Shown here: in pieces, positions 1 through 8,429 of the stretch
Position numbering within the stretch: the first letter of the stretch is position 1
Layout of the letters: every line of letters starts with the position of its first letter
Assembly (NCBI GenBank): GCA_958443265.1
Contig: CAUCKA010000001.1
Location: forward strand, 224,541-288,540
Reading direction: 5' to 3'
DNA length: 64,000 nt
From: an uncultured Collinsella sp.
Lineage (GTDB): Bacteria > Actinomycetota > Coriobacteriia > Coriobacteriales > Coriobacteriaceae
Translations under genes and position numbers: made by a program
Notes under the pieces: model-generated
What the model was told of the DNA's origin: nothing
What the model saw: only the letters and a program-made list of their open reading frames with translations
Databases searched by the model: none

Positions 1-120
1 GGCGACTTGTTCGCGCGTGATAGCGTCGGCGCTCGTGTAGATAAAGTCCTCGCCCGGAGCGCTCGACTCAAGAATTGCGCGATGGTGGTCGTTGACGGGC
101 AGCAAAACCAAGATGTTCAC
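1..120 (-). CDS. D-2-hydroxyacid dehydrogenase-like protein, N-terminal fragment
   Basis: Forty codons on the minus strand start at a GTG (118-120) and run off the left edge. An AAAGGA ribosome site sits a few bases upstream of the GTG. The visible protein starts MNILVLLPVNDHHRAIL, a beta strand followed by a helix. This resembles the N-terminus of NAD-dependent D-isomer-specific 2-hydroxyacid dehydrogenases, which reduce 2-keto acids, but the Rossmann motif and the catalytic residues lie outside the window. The reading frame is well supported; the family name is an inference from the first 40 residues. Confidence 0.55.
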   Translation of the reverse strand, partial: MNILVLLPVNDHHRAILESSAPGEDFIYTSADAITREQVA

Positions 121-140
121 AAGTAGTCCTTTCCGCTTGA

Positions 141-173
141 CCCGCCAAAAAGGGACAGGTTTATTTTGGCGGG
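141..173. repeat. GGGACAGG-loop hairpin
   Basis: Perfect 10-bp stem (CCCGCCAAAA at 141-150, TTTTGGCGGG at 164-173) around the loop AGGGACAGGTTTA, followed by TTTT. It lies between map and the fragment at the left edge and could terminate transcription from the left. It belongs to a family of intergenic hairpins seen at 13783, 36734, 38994, 41611 and 44283, with a variant at 22800. Confidence 0.75.
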
Positions 174-253
174 TTTTATCAGGCGAAACGCTATAAAAAC
201 GCCGGGCTTCGCGATGGTTAACATATCCATCGTGAAGCCCGGCGCATCCACGG

Positions 254-1141
254 CTACCAGCTCAGCAGCTCGTAGCCGTCCTCGGTCACCACGAGCTGTA
301 CCTCGCACTGGGCCGAATCGCTGCCGTCCTTGGTGCGCACGCACCAGCCGTCGCCCTTGCTGATCTTGATGTCGGGCGCTCCGGCGTTGACCATGGGCTC
401 GATGGTAAAGACCATGCCCGGGGCCATGATGGTGTCCACGTCGGGCGCCTCGGTGGTAAAGCCCACAAACGGGTCCTCGTGGAACTCCTTACCGATGCCG
501 TGTCCGCCGTACTCGCGCACCACGCTAAAGCCGGCGTCCTCGACGGTCTTTTGTACTGCCTCGGCCATAACGGAGAGCGGTAGCCATGGCTTGACGGCTG
601 CCAGACCCGCCTCCACGCTGGCACGGGTGACGTCGACCAGGCGCTGGCGCTCGGCCGAGACCTCGCCGATGCAGAACATGCGGCTCGAATCACTAAAGTA
701 ACCGTCCAAGATCGTGGAGCAGTCTACGTTGATGATGTCGCCCTCGTGCAGCACGTCCGTATCGCAGGGAATGCCGTGGCAGACCACATCATTGATCGAG
801 GTGCACACGCTCTTGGGGTAGCCCTCGTAGTTGAGGTCGGCCGGCGTGCCACCGTGCTCGACGGTGTAGTCGTAGATCATCTGGTCGATCTGGTTGGTGG
901 TCATGCCTGCGGCGATATGCTCGCCCACATAATCGAGCACGCCCACGTTGATGGCTGCCGAGCGCTTGATGCCCTCGATATCGGCGGGAGTCTTGTAGAG
1001 CGTGCGAGGCAGAACCTCCCAGCCTTCTTCCCACAAGCGCTCGAGGCGCTCATCAAAGGCGCTATGGCATTTCTTGTATTTCTTGCCGCTGCCGCACCAG
1101 CAAGCGTCGTTGCGGCCGGGCACGGGTCCTTTGTCATACAT
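254..1141 (-). CDS. map: type I methionine aminopeptidase with SEC-C zinc motif
   Basis: Cytosolic metallopeptidase that removes the initiator methionine from nascent proteins. The 295-residue protein carries an N-terminal SEC-C zinc-binding motif (C14, C16, C25, H26 within GRNDACWCGSGKKYKKCH) that tethers such forms near the ribosome. The pita-bread catalytic domain follows, with the metal ligands of the family recognisable around NVDCSTILDGYFSDSS, GGHGIGKEFHEDP, FTIEPMV and AQCEVQLVVT. The ATG at 1141 has GGAAG upstream. It is separated from the radical SAM gene on the same strand by a 67-nt inverted repeat, so it probably has its own promoter. Confident call. Confidence 0.95.
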   Translation of the reverse strand: MYDKGPVPGRNDACWCGSGKKYKKCHSAFDERLERLWEEGWEVLPRTLYKTPADIEGIKRSAAINVGVLDYVGEHIAAGMTTNQIDQMIYDYTVEHGGTPADLNYEGYPKSVCTSINDVVCHGIPCDTDVLHEGDIINVDCSTILDGYFSDSSRMFCIGEVSAERQRLVDVTRASVEAGLAAVKPWLPLSVMAEAVQKTVEDAGFSVVREYGGHGIGKEFHEDPFVGFTTEAPDVDTIMAPGMVFTIEPMVNAGAPDIKISKGDGWCVRTKDGSDSAQCEVQLVVTEDGYELLSW

Positions 1142-1193
1142 GGCTAACTTCCTTTCATTCGCAGCTAGTATAGCCCACCCACGCGGCCATAAA

Positions 1194-1260
1194 AGTTGCG
1201 GTGATATAGTTCCGATTTAAGCGGTTTAACAGCACAAATAGGAACTATATCACCGCAACT
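1194..1260. repeat. perfect 20-bp inverted repeat, terminator-like
   Basis: Arms at 1194-1213 and 1241-1260 (AGTTGCGGTGATATAGTTCC and its complement) are perfectly paired around a 27-nt AT-rich loop. It lies between the end of the radical SAM gene and the start of map, both on the minus strand. It may end the first transcript, but there is no clear T-tract. Confidence 0.7.
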
Positions 1261-1301
1261 GATGGGGCGGGATGGCGGGCACTAGCTGCTGCGTGGTTTT
1301 G

Positions 1302-2078
1302 CTAGTAGCTCACCTGGCAGGGAATACCGAGGGCGCGCACGCGCGCGGCAATGGCGTCGAGCACCTCGGGCGCTGCTTTGGCAAGGCCGGCGACTGGTGT
1401 CTCGCGCGCGACCGTGTAGATGGTCGCCTCCTGCGGACGAATGCGCTCAAGCGCCGCGAGCCAGGGGGCAACATACTCCTCGCCGGTATTGTCGATGAGC
1501 TTGCCCTGATACTCGCCGGTCAAAAAGATCGTCTGGATAATAACGTGACCGTCAAAGCTTGCGAACGTCTCGATCTGGTGTTCGACGTTGTAGGGGCCAA
1601 CAGGCTGGTCGAGCAGCTGGATAAACGCCGGGTCGACGGTATCGAGCTTAAGAATGTTGTCGTCGACCATCATGAGCGCGTCGTGCACCTCGGGGCGGTC
1701 GGCGCGTGTGCCGTTGGAGAGCACGGCGATCTTGGAGTTTGGGGCAAGCTCGTCGCGCAGTGCGACGGCGCCGGCGATGGCCCGTGGAAACTCCGGTGCG
1801 GCGGTGGGCTCGCCGTTGCCTGCGAAGGTGATTACATCGGGGAGCTCGCCCTCGGCTGCCATCTCGCGCAGCTTTGCCTCGAGCGCTTCGAGTACCACGG
1901 CAGCCGTGTTATACGGCTCATGGCAGGGGCGCTCGGCGTTGAGGCCGTTCTCGCAGTAGATGCAGTCGAACGTGCAGATTTTGCCGCTGGCCGGCATCAT
2001 GTTGACGCCGAGCGAGAGACCAAGGCGACGGCTGCGAACGGGCCCAAAGATGGGGCTGGCATTCAAAAACGTAGACAT
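1302..2078 (-). CDS. radical SAM protein, TYW1-like (COG0731) family
   Basis: The 258-residue protein has the radical SAM cluster motif C35-x3-C39-x2-C42 (ICTFDCIYCENG), preceded by FGPVRSRRLGLSLGVN, which is typical of the TYW1-like radical SAM family COG0731. Later SAM-contact segments appear as FAGNGEPTAAPEF and VLSNGT. Such enzymes bind a 4Fe-4S cluster and cleave S-adenosylmethionine; the bacterial members have no settled substrate. The ATG at 2078 was preferred over 2084 because GAGGAG lies 9 bases upstream of it and only 3 from the other. It is divergent from the alpha/beta hydrolase, and its 3' end is marked by the inverted repeat at 1194. Confidence 0.85.
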   Translation of the reverse strand: MSTFLNASPIFGPVRSRRLGLSLGVNMMPASGKICTFDCIYCENGLNAERPCHEPYNTAAVVLEALEAKLREMAAEGELPDVITFAGNGEPTAAPEFPRAIAGAVALRDELAPNSKIAVLSNGTRADRPEVHDALMMVDDNILKLDTVDPAFIQLLDQPVGPYNVEHQIETFASFDGHVIIQTIFLTGEYQGKLIDNTGEEYVAPWLAALERIRPQEATIYTVARETPVAGLAKAAPEVLDAIAARVRALGIPCQVSY

Positions 2079-2303
2079 AGGCATATGCTCCTCAAGACAA
2101 TTGTGCCTAAGCATAGCATCGGCTCCAAAGCAAGGTGTGGGCTCTTGCTTTACAAGTTTCGTTTTTTCACGTCGCTCATGATGCCGTGCCATGAAAAGCC
2201 TCGGGTCGGGTAAAGTTAATCTGTTAACAAGGTGTAAAGCAATGCGGGTCCATCCAACCGTGCTGACGTGCAACTGGATGAGCATTGATGATGGGGGCAC
2301 AAC

Positions 2304-3101
2304 ATGGATTTTACGGTCGAGAATGCGGGCACCACGATTGCCTGTCGCGAATATGCCGACCCGGATGTGTCGCCTGATGCTCCTGCCTTGGTGTGCGTGC
2401 ACGGCGCTTGTGTCGACGGCACATTTTTCGACGGCATCGCTTGTGAGCTCAGTCGCAACTACCGCGTAATTGCCTACGACCGCCGCGGCTGTGGTGGCAG
2501 CAGCGATGCGGCAGACGGCAGCTATGATCTTGCCGCTCAGGCCGCCGATCTGCAAGCCGTGATCGAACACGTTGGCGCTCCGACAAATGTGCTTGCGCAC
2601 AGCGCCGGTACGTTGGTGGCGCTGGAGCTTCTTCGTACCGAACCCCATCTCGTCGCCCGTGCGATTCTGCATGAGCCGGCTGTGTCGGCCGAAGGCGTCG
2701 GCATGGGCGCAGCCCCGGTTTTGCTCGATATGATTGCGGCTGGAAAGGTTTCAAGGGCGCTCCGGCTTTTCTTGGGAGCCCTCGGCGACTTGGACCCCGA
2801 GGCTCCTGGAACGACCGAAGCGGAAGCCAAACATGCCCTGCGCAATGGTCGTTGCTTCATGGCCAATGAATACGGGATTACTATGACCTGCGTTCCCGAT
2901 TGGGATAGCGTTCGCGCGTCAAAAACGGTGGCCGCCGTGCTCCTGGGCGAGCTCTCGATTGGCACGCCCCGCGAGGCTGGCACGCGAGCGGCTGCCGAAT
3001 ATCTCGATTGCCCCCTCGTGACAATCCCGGGCGCGCACAACGGCCTGCGCGATCGCCCGGCAGCGGCTGCCCAGACTGTCCGTAGCATCCTGGAGCTCTA
3101 G
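2304..3101 (+). CDS. alpha/beta hydrolase
   Basis: This 265-residue cytosolic protein has the alpha/beta-hydrolase layout: oxyanion segment CVHGACVDGTFF (HG at 33-34), the turn DRRGCGGSS (59-67), nucleophile S100 in LAHSAGTLVAL (the first Gly of GxSxG is Ala), and a probable catalytic histidine, H245, in PGAHNG. The substrate cannot be read from the sequence; small esterases and haloperoxidase-like hydrolases share this form. It starts at ATG 2304 behind a GGGGG site. It stands alone, divergent from the radical SAM gene and followed by a 211-base gap. Confidence 0.8.
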   Translation: MDFTVENAGTTIACREYADPDVSPDAPALVCVHGACVDGTFFDGIACELSRNYRVIAYDRRGCGGSSDAADGSYDLAAQAADLQAVIEHVGAPTNVLAHSAGTLVALELLRTEPHLVARAILHEPAVSAEGVGMGAAPVLLDMIAAGKVSRALRLFLGALGDLDPEAPGTTEAEAKHALRNGRCFMANEYGITMTCVPDWDSVRASKTVAAVLLGELSIGTPREAGTRAAAEYLDCPLVTIPGAHNGLRDRPAAAAQTVRSILEL

Positions 3102-3312
3102 CAGCCGTAAAAATCAAAACAGTCTTCACTCGCAAACGTTTCGGCCGTGTTAACAAATGTGCTCAAAACCTCACGTCTGCGGCTTCAATCGCGCCGCCTG
3201 CCAACTCATAAAAATGTAACAGCATTCACGTGCTTGCCTGCATCGGCAAGGTGTTACCCTTGTAACATTTGGAACCCACCGCTACCATGCGAAACTATCG
3301 AAAGGGCCCCAT

Positions 3313-5193
3313 ATGCTCAATAATCACGAGGTCAATCTAACCGACGAGGAGGCTGCCGCCGAGGTCGCCCGTGTCGCGAAGACCTACCCCGTGGTGCGTT
3401 TGCTGTCGGCCGATCGGATTAAGAGTGAGCCTAACTGCCTGCTCGCCGGTGATCGGTGTCCTTGTCTGCGTCAGTCAAGTCTTGAGGCTTTGGCAGACTC
3501 CGATGAGGTGTCGGAGCAACTGCTCAATGATGGCACTGAGTACCGCGCCCGTCTACGCCCTTTGAAGGTCGAGGGCGAGCCTCACGTCTTGCTGATGGTG
3601 CGTCCGATCGATGAGCAAGAGGCCGCAGAAGAGGACCTTGTCTACACCGACGTGCTGACGAATGTGCGCAATCGCCGATATTACGAGGAAAAGCTCCGTA
3701 GCACCCGCGTGAATGCCGGCGTTGCGGTGATCGACCTTGATGATTTTAGGGTCTTCAACGATACGTGTGGCCGTCATGCCGGCGACCTTGCGCTCGGTGC
3801 TGTGGCGACAGCCATGCGCAGCGGAATCCGTTCGACTGACGAGCTTGTGCGCTATGGCTGCGACAAGTTTGTGGTTGTCATGCCCAATATTCCCTCCGAT
3901 GACTTCACCCGTCGCCTGCATCAGGTGTCCGATGCCGTTCGTTCCACGATTATTCCGGGCCATGAGTACGTGAGCTTGACGGCATGTGTTGGTGGCGTTC
4001 GCATTCATGGCGAGACGGTCGATGAGGGCGTTGGCCGCGCTGCCCAGTTACTGAGCCGCGCTAAGGCAAAAGCCGGTACGGTCGTGACCGATGCCGATTC
4101 CATCGAGGCCTTCCAAAGCGAAAAGCCTTTGGTGCTTATTGTCGATGACTCCGAGATGAACCGAGTCATTCTCAACGAGATGCTCAAGGACGAGTATTGT
4201 ATCCTCGAGGCCGATAACGGTCGTGCGGCGCTCGACATGGTCGACCGCTATGGCGATGAGTTGTCGCTCGTGCTGCTGGACATTATCATGCCGGGCATAA
4301 GTGGCTTTGAGGTACTGGCCGATCTGTCGCGCCGATCGGGTATCGACAATCTGCCTGTCATCATGATCTCGAGCGAAGATTCCGATGATATGGTTCTGCG
4401 CGCGTACGAGCTGGGCGCCTCGGACTATATCAACCGCCCGTTTGACTCCCGTGTCGTGCGCCGCCGTGTAAGCAACACCATCCGCCTATACGCCAAACAG
4501 CGCCGCCTGACGAACCTGCTGTCCCAGCAGTACAACGAGCGCGTCAAGAACAGTCGCATGCTCATCGACATCATGGCCGGCGTCATGGAGCTTCGCAACG
4601 GCGAGAGCGGCAGACACGTTACGAACATCGAGAAGCTGACCGAGCTGCTGCTTGGCTGTCTGGTCCAGCGTAGCGGCACGGTCTCCCTCGACAATGAGGA
4701 ACGCTCTACGATCGCCCTGGCTTCGGCGCTGCACGATATCGGCAAGATGTCGATTGACGATGCGATCCTCAACAAGCCCGGGCGCCTTACGCCCGAGGAG
4801 TTCGAGATCATGAAGACGCATACCACGATCGGCGCCGATATGCTGCTTAAGCTGGGTAGCCATCACGCCGGCAATGCGCTTATGGAATATGCGTACCAGA
4901 TTGCGCGTTGGCATCACGAGCGCTGGGACGGCAAGGGTTATCCCGATGGCCTCAAGGGCGACGATATCCCCATCGCCGCGCAGGTGGTTTCGGTGGCTGA
5001 CGTGTACGATGCTCTGACGAGTGTGCGTGTGTACAAGGACGCTATCCCGCACAAGGAGGCGATCCAGATGATCCTGGACGGTAAGTGCGGCACCTTTAAC
5101 CCGCTGCTGCTCGATTGCCTGCTCGAGGTGCAAGACCAAATTGCCGAGACGTTGGCACGCCCCGCCGACGTCGTTGCGTTTCCCACGATTTAG
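3313..5193 (+). CDS. GGDEF (degenerate)-receiver-HD-GYP signalling protein
   Basis: Cytosolic 626-residue regulator. Residues 1-105 are a PAS-like or unassigned region. A GGDEF domain (about 111-250) follows, with the signature changed to GCDKF (172-176), so it is probably not a diguanylate cyclase. A receiver domain (262-380) has D268/D269 and the phospho-acceptor D313; the usual conserved Lys is Arg in NRPF. The HD-GYP domain (about 405-610) keeps HDIGK (464-468) and HHERWDGKGYP (524-534), the hallmarks of c-di-GMP phosphodiesterases. There are no membrane segments. The next gene, 23 bases on, is an Hpt protein, which suggests that phosphorelay through D313 controls the HD-GYP output. The ATG follows GAAAGGG. 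Confidence 0.9.
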   Translation: MLNNHEVNLTDEEAAAEVARVAKTYPVVRLLSADRIKSEPNCLLAGDRCPCLRQSSLEALADSDEVSEQLLNDGTEYRARLRPLKVEGEPHVLLMVRPIDEQEAAEEDLVYTDVLTNVRNRRYYEEKLRSTRVNAGVAVIDLDDFRVFNDTCGRHAGDLALGAVATAMRSGIRSTDELVRYGCDKFVVVMPNIPSDDFTRRLHQVSDAVRSTIIPGHEYVSLTACVGGVRIHGETVDEGVGRAAQLLSRAKAKAGTVVTDADSIEAFQSEKPLVLIVDDSEMNRVILNEMLKDEYCILEADNGRAALDMVDRYGDELSLVLLDIIMPGISGFEVLADLSRRSGIDNLPVIMISSEDSDDMVLRAYELGASDYINRPFDSRVVRRRVSNTIRLYAKQRRLTNLLSQQYNERVKNSRMLIDIMAGVMELRNGESGRHVTNIEKLTELLLGCLVQRSGTVSLDNEERSTIALASALHDIGKMSIDDAILNKPGRLTPEEFEIMKTHTTIGADMLLKLGSHHAGNALMEYAYQIARWHHERWDGKGYPDGLKGDDIPIAAQVVSVADVYDALTSVRVYKDAIPHKEAIQMILDGKCGTFNPLLLDCLLEVQDQIAETLARPADVVAFPTI

Positions 5194-5216
5194 TTTGACC
5201 AAAGGAGTTTTAATCC

Positions 5217-5573
5217 ATGATTTCCATGCGTGAGGCGTATGAGAAGATCGGTGCCAATTATGATGACGCTTGCGCTCGGCTGATGGGCGAGGAAATGCTT
5301 GCCCGCTTTGCCCTCAAGTTTTTGGATGACGAGAGCATGGGCAAGCTGGAGGCCGCCATGGCGGCAGGAGACGCCGAAGGTGCGTTTATGGCAGCGCACA
5401 CGCTCAAGGGCGTGAGCCAGAACCTGGGATTCGATAATCTGTACGAGCCGGCGGTTGTGGTGACCGAAGCGCTGCGCGGCGCCGATGCCGTTGACGGCGC
5501 TCGCGAGGGAATGCATGCGCTGCAGCAGCAATATGCGGCAACGATGTCGGCCTTGCGCGAGGCGGCCGAGTAA
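5217..5573 (+). CDS. histidine phosphotransfer (Hpt) protein
   Basis: The 118-residue helical protein carries the Hpt signature AAHTLKGVSQNLGF with phospho-accepting H61. Hpt proteins relay phosphoryl groups between receiver domains. It lies 23 bases after the receiver/HD-GYP gene behind an AAAGGAG site, so the two are almost certainly cotranscribed and likely partners. No histidine kinase is encoded nearby; the donor must be elsewhere. Confidence 0.9.
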   Translation: MISMREAYEKIGANYDDACARLMGEEMLARFALKFLDDESMGKLEAAMAAGDAEGAFMAAHTLKGVSQNLGFDNLYEPAVVVTEALRGADAVDGAREGMHALQQQYAATMSALREAAE

Positions 5574-5597
5574 GAGCTCGCGAGCTTTGATGACTAT

Positions 5598-5661
5598 GAG
5601 AGTTGATAATCTCCCGTTTTAGGCCCGGTGGCGGCCTCAAAGTGGGAGATTGTCCACTCTC
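5598..5661. terminator. long hairpin after the HD-GYP/Hpt operon
   Basis: An 18-nt inverted repeat (5598-5615 with 5644-5661, two mismatches) contains an inner AGGCC/GGCCT stem. It follows the hpt stop by 25 bases and probably ends or protects this mRNA; there is no strong T-tract. Confidence 0.55.
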
Positions 5662-5749
5662 GTTCGATACATGTCCAAAAATCCACTCTCACCCCTTCTG
5701 ATTAGTGAATGGCCCATGCGCACTGGCGGGGCTTTCCGCATGCAATCCA

Positions 5750-5783
5750 TATCGTTGTTCGATAAACTGTTCGAATAACGATA
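5750..5783. promoter_or_regulatory. palindromic operator-like site upstream of DUF2975/HTH pair
   Basis: TATCGTTGTTCGA (5750-5762) and TCGAATAACGATA (5771-5783) form an inverted repeat with one mismatch and an 8-nt spacer, ending 20 bases before the ATG at 5804. The 8-mer TTCGATAA here recurs as its complement TTATCGAA at 6794-6801, in front of the ABC operon. Confidence 0.5.
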
Positions 5784-5803
5784 GAGTCGATGAGGGTGAG
5801 TGT

Positions 5804-6364
5804 ATGTCCAACAGCGTTCAGCGTATGGCCAAGGCGGGCGAGACTGTAAGGAAGCTTGGCTTTTGCATGGCGGTCGTTTTTGCGGGAATGCTCGTCGCTT
5901 TTGCCGCGTTGGCTGTTTACGTGATCTGGTATGCGGTTGCAAACGTTGTTTCTGTCGATTCTTTCGGTGTCGTGACGCTTCTCGATGGCGGGAGCATCGT
6001 TATCCCAAGCGGGCTGTGCCTGGCACTCGTCGTGGGTGTTTCGCTTGTCGTTCTGTGCGGAATCAGCCATAACATCTCTCGGGGCGTCTCGCCCTTTACC
6101 AAGGCGCATGTGCGGCTTATCCGTGTTCTTGCACTTGCCTTTGCTGTTAACGCCGTGGTTTCGTTTGTTGGTGCCTATGAATCGGTCAATCTCACCATTG
6201 GCGGACTGGAGCTTTACATCGTGCCTCATTCCTTCGGTATTGAGATTTGCCAAGGCGCTACCTTTGATGCGGGGTCGTTTATCGGCGCAGTTGTCTGCTT
6301 GTTTATCTCGGCGATCTGGAGTTATGCCTCGCTGCTCCAAGAGCAGTCTGACGAGCTTGTGTAG
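5804..6364 (+). CDS. DUF2975-type membrane protein
   Basis: This 186-residue integral membrane protein has four predicted helices (about 20-48, 68-88, 108-128 and 155-180) and matches DUF2975 in topology. Its stop is 6 bases before a Cro/C1-type HTH protein; the DUF2975-HTH arrangement parallels yoaS-yozG of Bacillus. Partners of this kind are often small regulator/membrane-sensor pairs of unknown signal. The ATG at 5804 (MSNSVQRM) was chosen over an upstream ATG at 5705 because GAGGGTGAG precedes it and the upstream part would cross the palindromic operator. Confidence 0.8.
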   Translation: MSNSVQRMAKAGETVRKLGFCMAVVFAGMLVAFAALAVYVIWYAVANVVSVDSFGVVTLLDGGSIVIPSGLCLALVVGVSLVVLCGISHNISRGVSPFTKAHVRLIRVLALAFAVNAVVSFVGAYESVNLTIGGLELYIVPHSFGIEICQGATFDAGSFIGAVVCLFISAIWSYASLLQEQSDELV

Positions 6365-6372
6365 GAGGAAGC

Positions 6373-6702
6373 ATGAGCTATCTCATCATTGAGCTTGAGA
6401 CACAGCTGCTTAAGACCGGAAAGACCAGCGCTGATCTGATTCGTGCCACGGGGCATACTCCGGCTAATATTTCAAAGCTTAGAAACGGAAAGATAAAAGC
6501 TATTCGCCTTAAGACGCTTCTCGATATCTGCGATGAACTTGATTGTCAACCGGGAGATATTATTCGGCGCGTGAGCGAGAAAGAGCTTGAGGAGCTTATT
6601 GTCGAACGCGCAAAAAATGTCGTGAGGCAGATGCGGGATGGCGGAGGCAACGAGGCGTCACTTCCGACATCAGTCTTCGCTGTCGATTTGAGCGACGAGT
6701 AG
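6373..6702 (+). CDS. Cro/C1-type (HTH_26) transcriptional regulator
   Basis: The 109-residue protein has an N-terminal XRE-like helix-turn-helix (about residues 8-65: LLKTGKTSADLIRATG, ISKLRNGKIKAI, LLDICDELDCQPGDI), typical of the YozG/HTH_26 group, followed by an acidic, probably unstructured tail. It is translationally linked to the DUF2975 gene (GGAGGA site, 8-base gap). I infer that it binds the palindrome upstream of its own operon. Confidence 0.85.
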   Translation: MSYLIIELETQLLKTGKTSADLIRATGHTPANISKLRNGKIKAIRLKTLLDICDELDCQPGDIIRRVSEKELEELIVERAKNVVRQMRDGGGNEASLPTSVFAVDLSDE

Positions 6703-6742
6703 CTTAAGGCAAACAACTAAAACGAAATATCAGCGTGAAGGG

Positions 6743-6770
6743 ACCCGTGTCTAACACGGGTTCTTTCTTT
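6743..6770 (+). terminator. rho-independent terminator
   Basis: ACCCGTGT-CTA-ACACGGGT (6743-6761) followed by TCTTTCTTTT. It ends the DUF2975/HTH operon. Confidence 0.85.
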
Positions 6771-6779
6771 TAGATTATC

Positions 6780-6808
6780 TTGACAAATATGAGTTATCGA
6801 AAAACAAT
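6780..6808 (+). promoter_or_regulatory. sigma-A type promoter of the ABC exporter operon
   Basis: TTGACA (6780-6785) and AACAAT (6803-6808) are 17 bases apart. TTATCG (6794-6799) inside the spacer and CGATAA (6824-6829) downstream form a spaced inverted repeat, so the promoter may be repressed. Confidence 0.6.
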
Positions 6809-6846
6809 AACAACAATGGAAAACGATAAAAGAAAGAAGGAACGAT

Positions 6847-7608
6847 ATGGGCGGTTTTGCTATCAAGCAGGACGGGAGTTCGATGAGCGTATCAACGATA
6901 AAGTTATCAAAGGTGTCAAAGCGCTATGGGAAACGACGCGTTTTGCATGACGTTTCCTTCGAGGTGAATCAGTCTGAACTTTGTGCCCTTGTCGGTGCAA
7001 ACGGTGCGGGCAAAAGCACGCTTATTAAAATCGTCTTGGGCCTCTGCGAGCCATCGTCGGGGAGCGTGGAGCTCTTTGGAGGCAAATCAAAAAGAGAGCT
7101 TGGCCTGATGCGGATGCGTGTCGGCTATGTGCCAGATTCCAGCGGAGCATACCAATCCCTCAGTGCGGTTGAGAATCTCCAAATCCGATGTTCGGAATGG
7201 GGGCTTGATGCGAATTGTGAGATTCCTCGCGTTTTGAGCCTAGTCGGGCTGGACGTCGAAGAGAAAAAGAGCGTGAGCAGTTTTTCTCTGGGAATGAAAC
7301 GGCGGCTGGATATAGCTACGGCTTTGTTGGGTGACACTGATCTGCTTATTTTTGATGAGCCAGCAAACGGGTTGGACCCGCTGGGCATCGAGAGTATATG
7401 GGCCCTTATCGGTCGATTGAATCGAGAACAGGGTACGACCATGCTCATCTCTAGCCATGATTTGGATGAGCTGGCATTGGTTGCAACAAGCTGCCTGTTT
7501 CTTCATGACGGTAAACTGCTGAAAAAGGAATCGATGGACGTCATAAGGGATGAGGCGCCATCCCTAAAAGAGTATTACAGGCGCTTGATGAAGGCGGTCT
7601 CGCTATGA
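6847..7608 (+). CDS. ABC transporter ATP-binding protein
   Basis: The 253-residue ATPase has Walker A GANGAGKST, signature FSLGMKRR, Walker B LLIFDEPANGLDP and the H-loop serine/histidine pair ISSHD. It resembles the ATPases of ABC-2 type exporters (antibiotic resistance, lantibiotic immunity or natrium-export-like systems). The ATG at 6847 has AAGG 6 bases upstream; an internal ATG at 6883 is a weaker alternative. Its stop overlaps the next ORF by ATGA, so the three genes to 9231 form one operon. The cargo is unknown. Confidence 0.9.
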   Translation: MGGFAIKQDGSSMSVSTIKLSKVSKRYGKRRVLHDVSFEVNQSELCALVGANGAGKSTLIKIVLGLCEPSSGSVELFGGKSKRELGLMRMRVGYVPDSSGAYQSLSAVENLQIRCSEWGLDANCEIPRVLSLVGLDVEEKKSVSSFSLGMKRRLDIATALLGDTDLLIFDEPANGLDPLGIESIWALIGRLNREQGTTMLISSHDLDELALVATSCLFLHDGKLLKKESMDVIRDEAPSLKEYYRRLMKAVSL

Positions 7609-8429
7609 AGCGGGCGATCCATCCCATAAAGGCAGATATGATGCGTTTGCAGCGGATGTTTCCGGCGAAGTTTGGTCTTGCGCTTATGCTGGCGTTCGGC
7701 CTTCTCTTCGGCATCTTTCTAAAAAACGGAACAACGTTGCTCGCCTTTGGCAATAGCATTTTTGGGGAGGATATTGGCTTCTGCTGGAATGTAATCGATC
7801 CTTCTGCACCCGATGAGTCCCTTGTGCGCAGCGCTTTTGCCGGTACGTCTCTGTTCGTACCGCTCATCGTTTGCCTGGTGATTTTACAGGAGCGCGGCTA
7901 TGAAGAGGGATACCGAATTTCTATGGCAAGAGGTCTCGCCCGCTTTAATGGCGCTCTAGCACATGCATTTTCGTCTGCTTTCATAATTGGCGCAGCATAT
8001 AGTGCGCTTTGCCTTCTTCTTTTTGCAATAGCCGTAACGCGTGGAGGGCAAAACTACGTGCATGGCATGCTGGCTGCATTTTTGCCTGCAATGATAGTCA
8101 ACGCCGTATTGGTGATATCGGTTGCGCTGGAGACGGTGACCATCTATCGGATTACGGGCAGCGCTGTATTGAGCGGGGCCGTGGTGATAGTTGGATTTGT
8201 CATGAGCTTGACGCTCTACGGAACTTACCTTCAGACGCCCATGCCGTCCTTGCGATGGATCTTCTTTCTCCCGGGGCCGTACCTTGGAGTCGGATGTGCC
8301 CTTGGGTATAGCGATATGGGGCAGCTGACGCTTCTGGGATATGGTGCGGCAGCCAGCTGTCTATCGGTATTGATTTACGCTCTCGTGAGCTTTCGTGCTG
8401 GGGGTGTGCTCAATGGCTCGTCAGACTAG
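7605..8429 (+). CDS. ABC-2 type membrane permease
   Basis: This 274-residue protein has six predicted transmembrane helices, the first at about 22-40, with a large outside loop between the first two (about 45-85). It has no ATP-binding motif. The ATG overlaps the stop of the ATPase gene, which implies coupled translation and complex formation. The sequence is diverged, and I recognise it as a permease only from topology and context. Confidence 0.75.
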   Translation: MKRAIHPIKADMMRLQRMFPAKFGLALMLAFGLLFGIFLKNGTTLLAFGNSIFGEDIGFCWNVIDPSAPDESLVRSAFAGTSLFVPLIVCLVILQERGYEEGYRISMARGLARFNGALAHAFSSAFIIGAAYSALCLLLFAIAVTRGGQNYVHGMLAAFLPAMIVNAVLVISVALETVTIYRITGSAVLSGAVVIVGFVMSLTLYGTYLQTPMPSLRWIFFLPGPYLGVGCALGYSDMGQLTLLGYGAAASCLSVLIYALVSFRAGGVLNGSSD

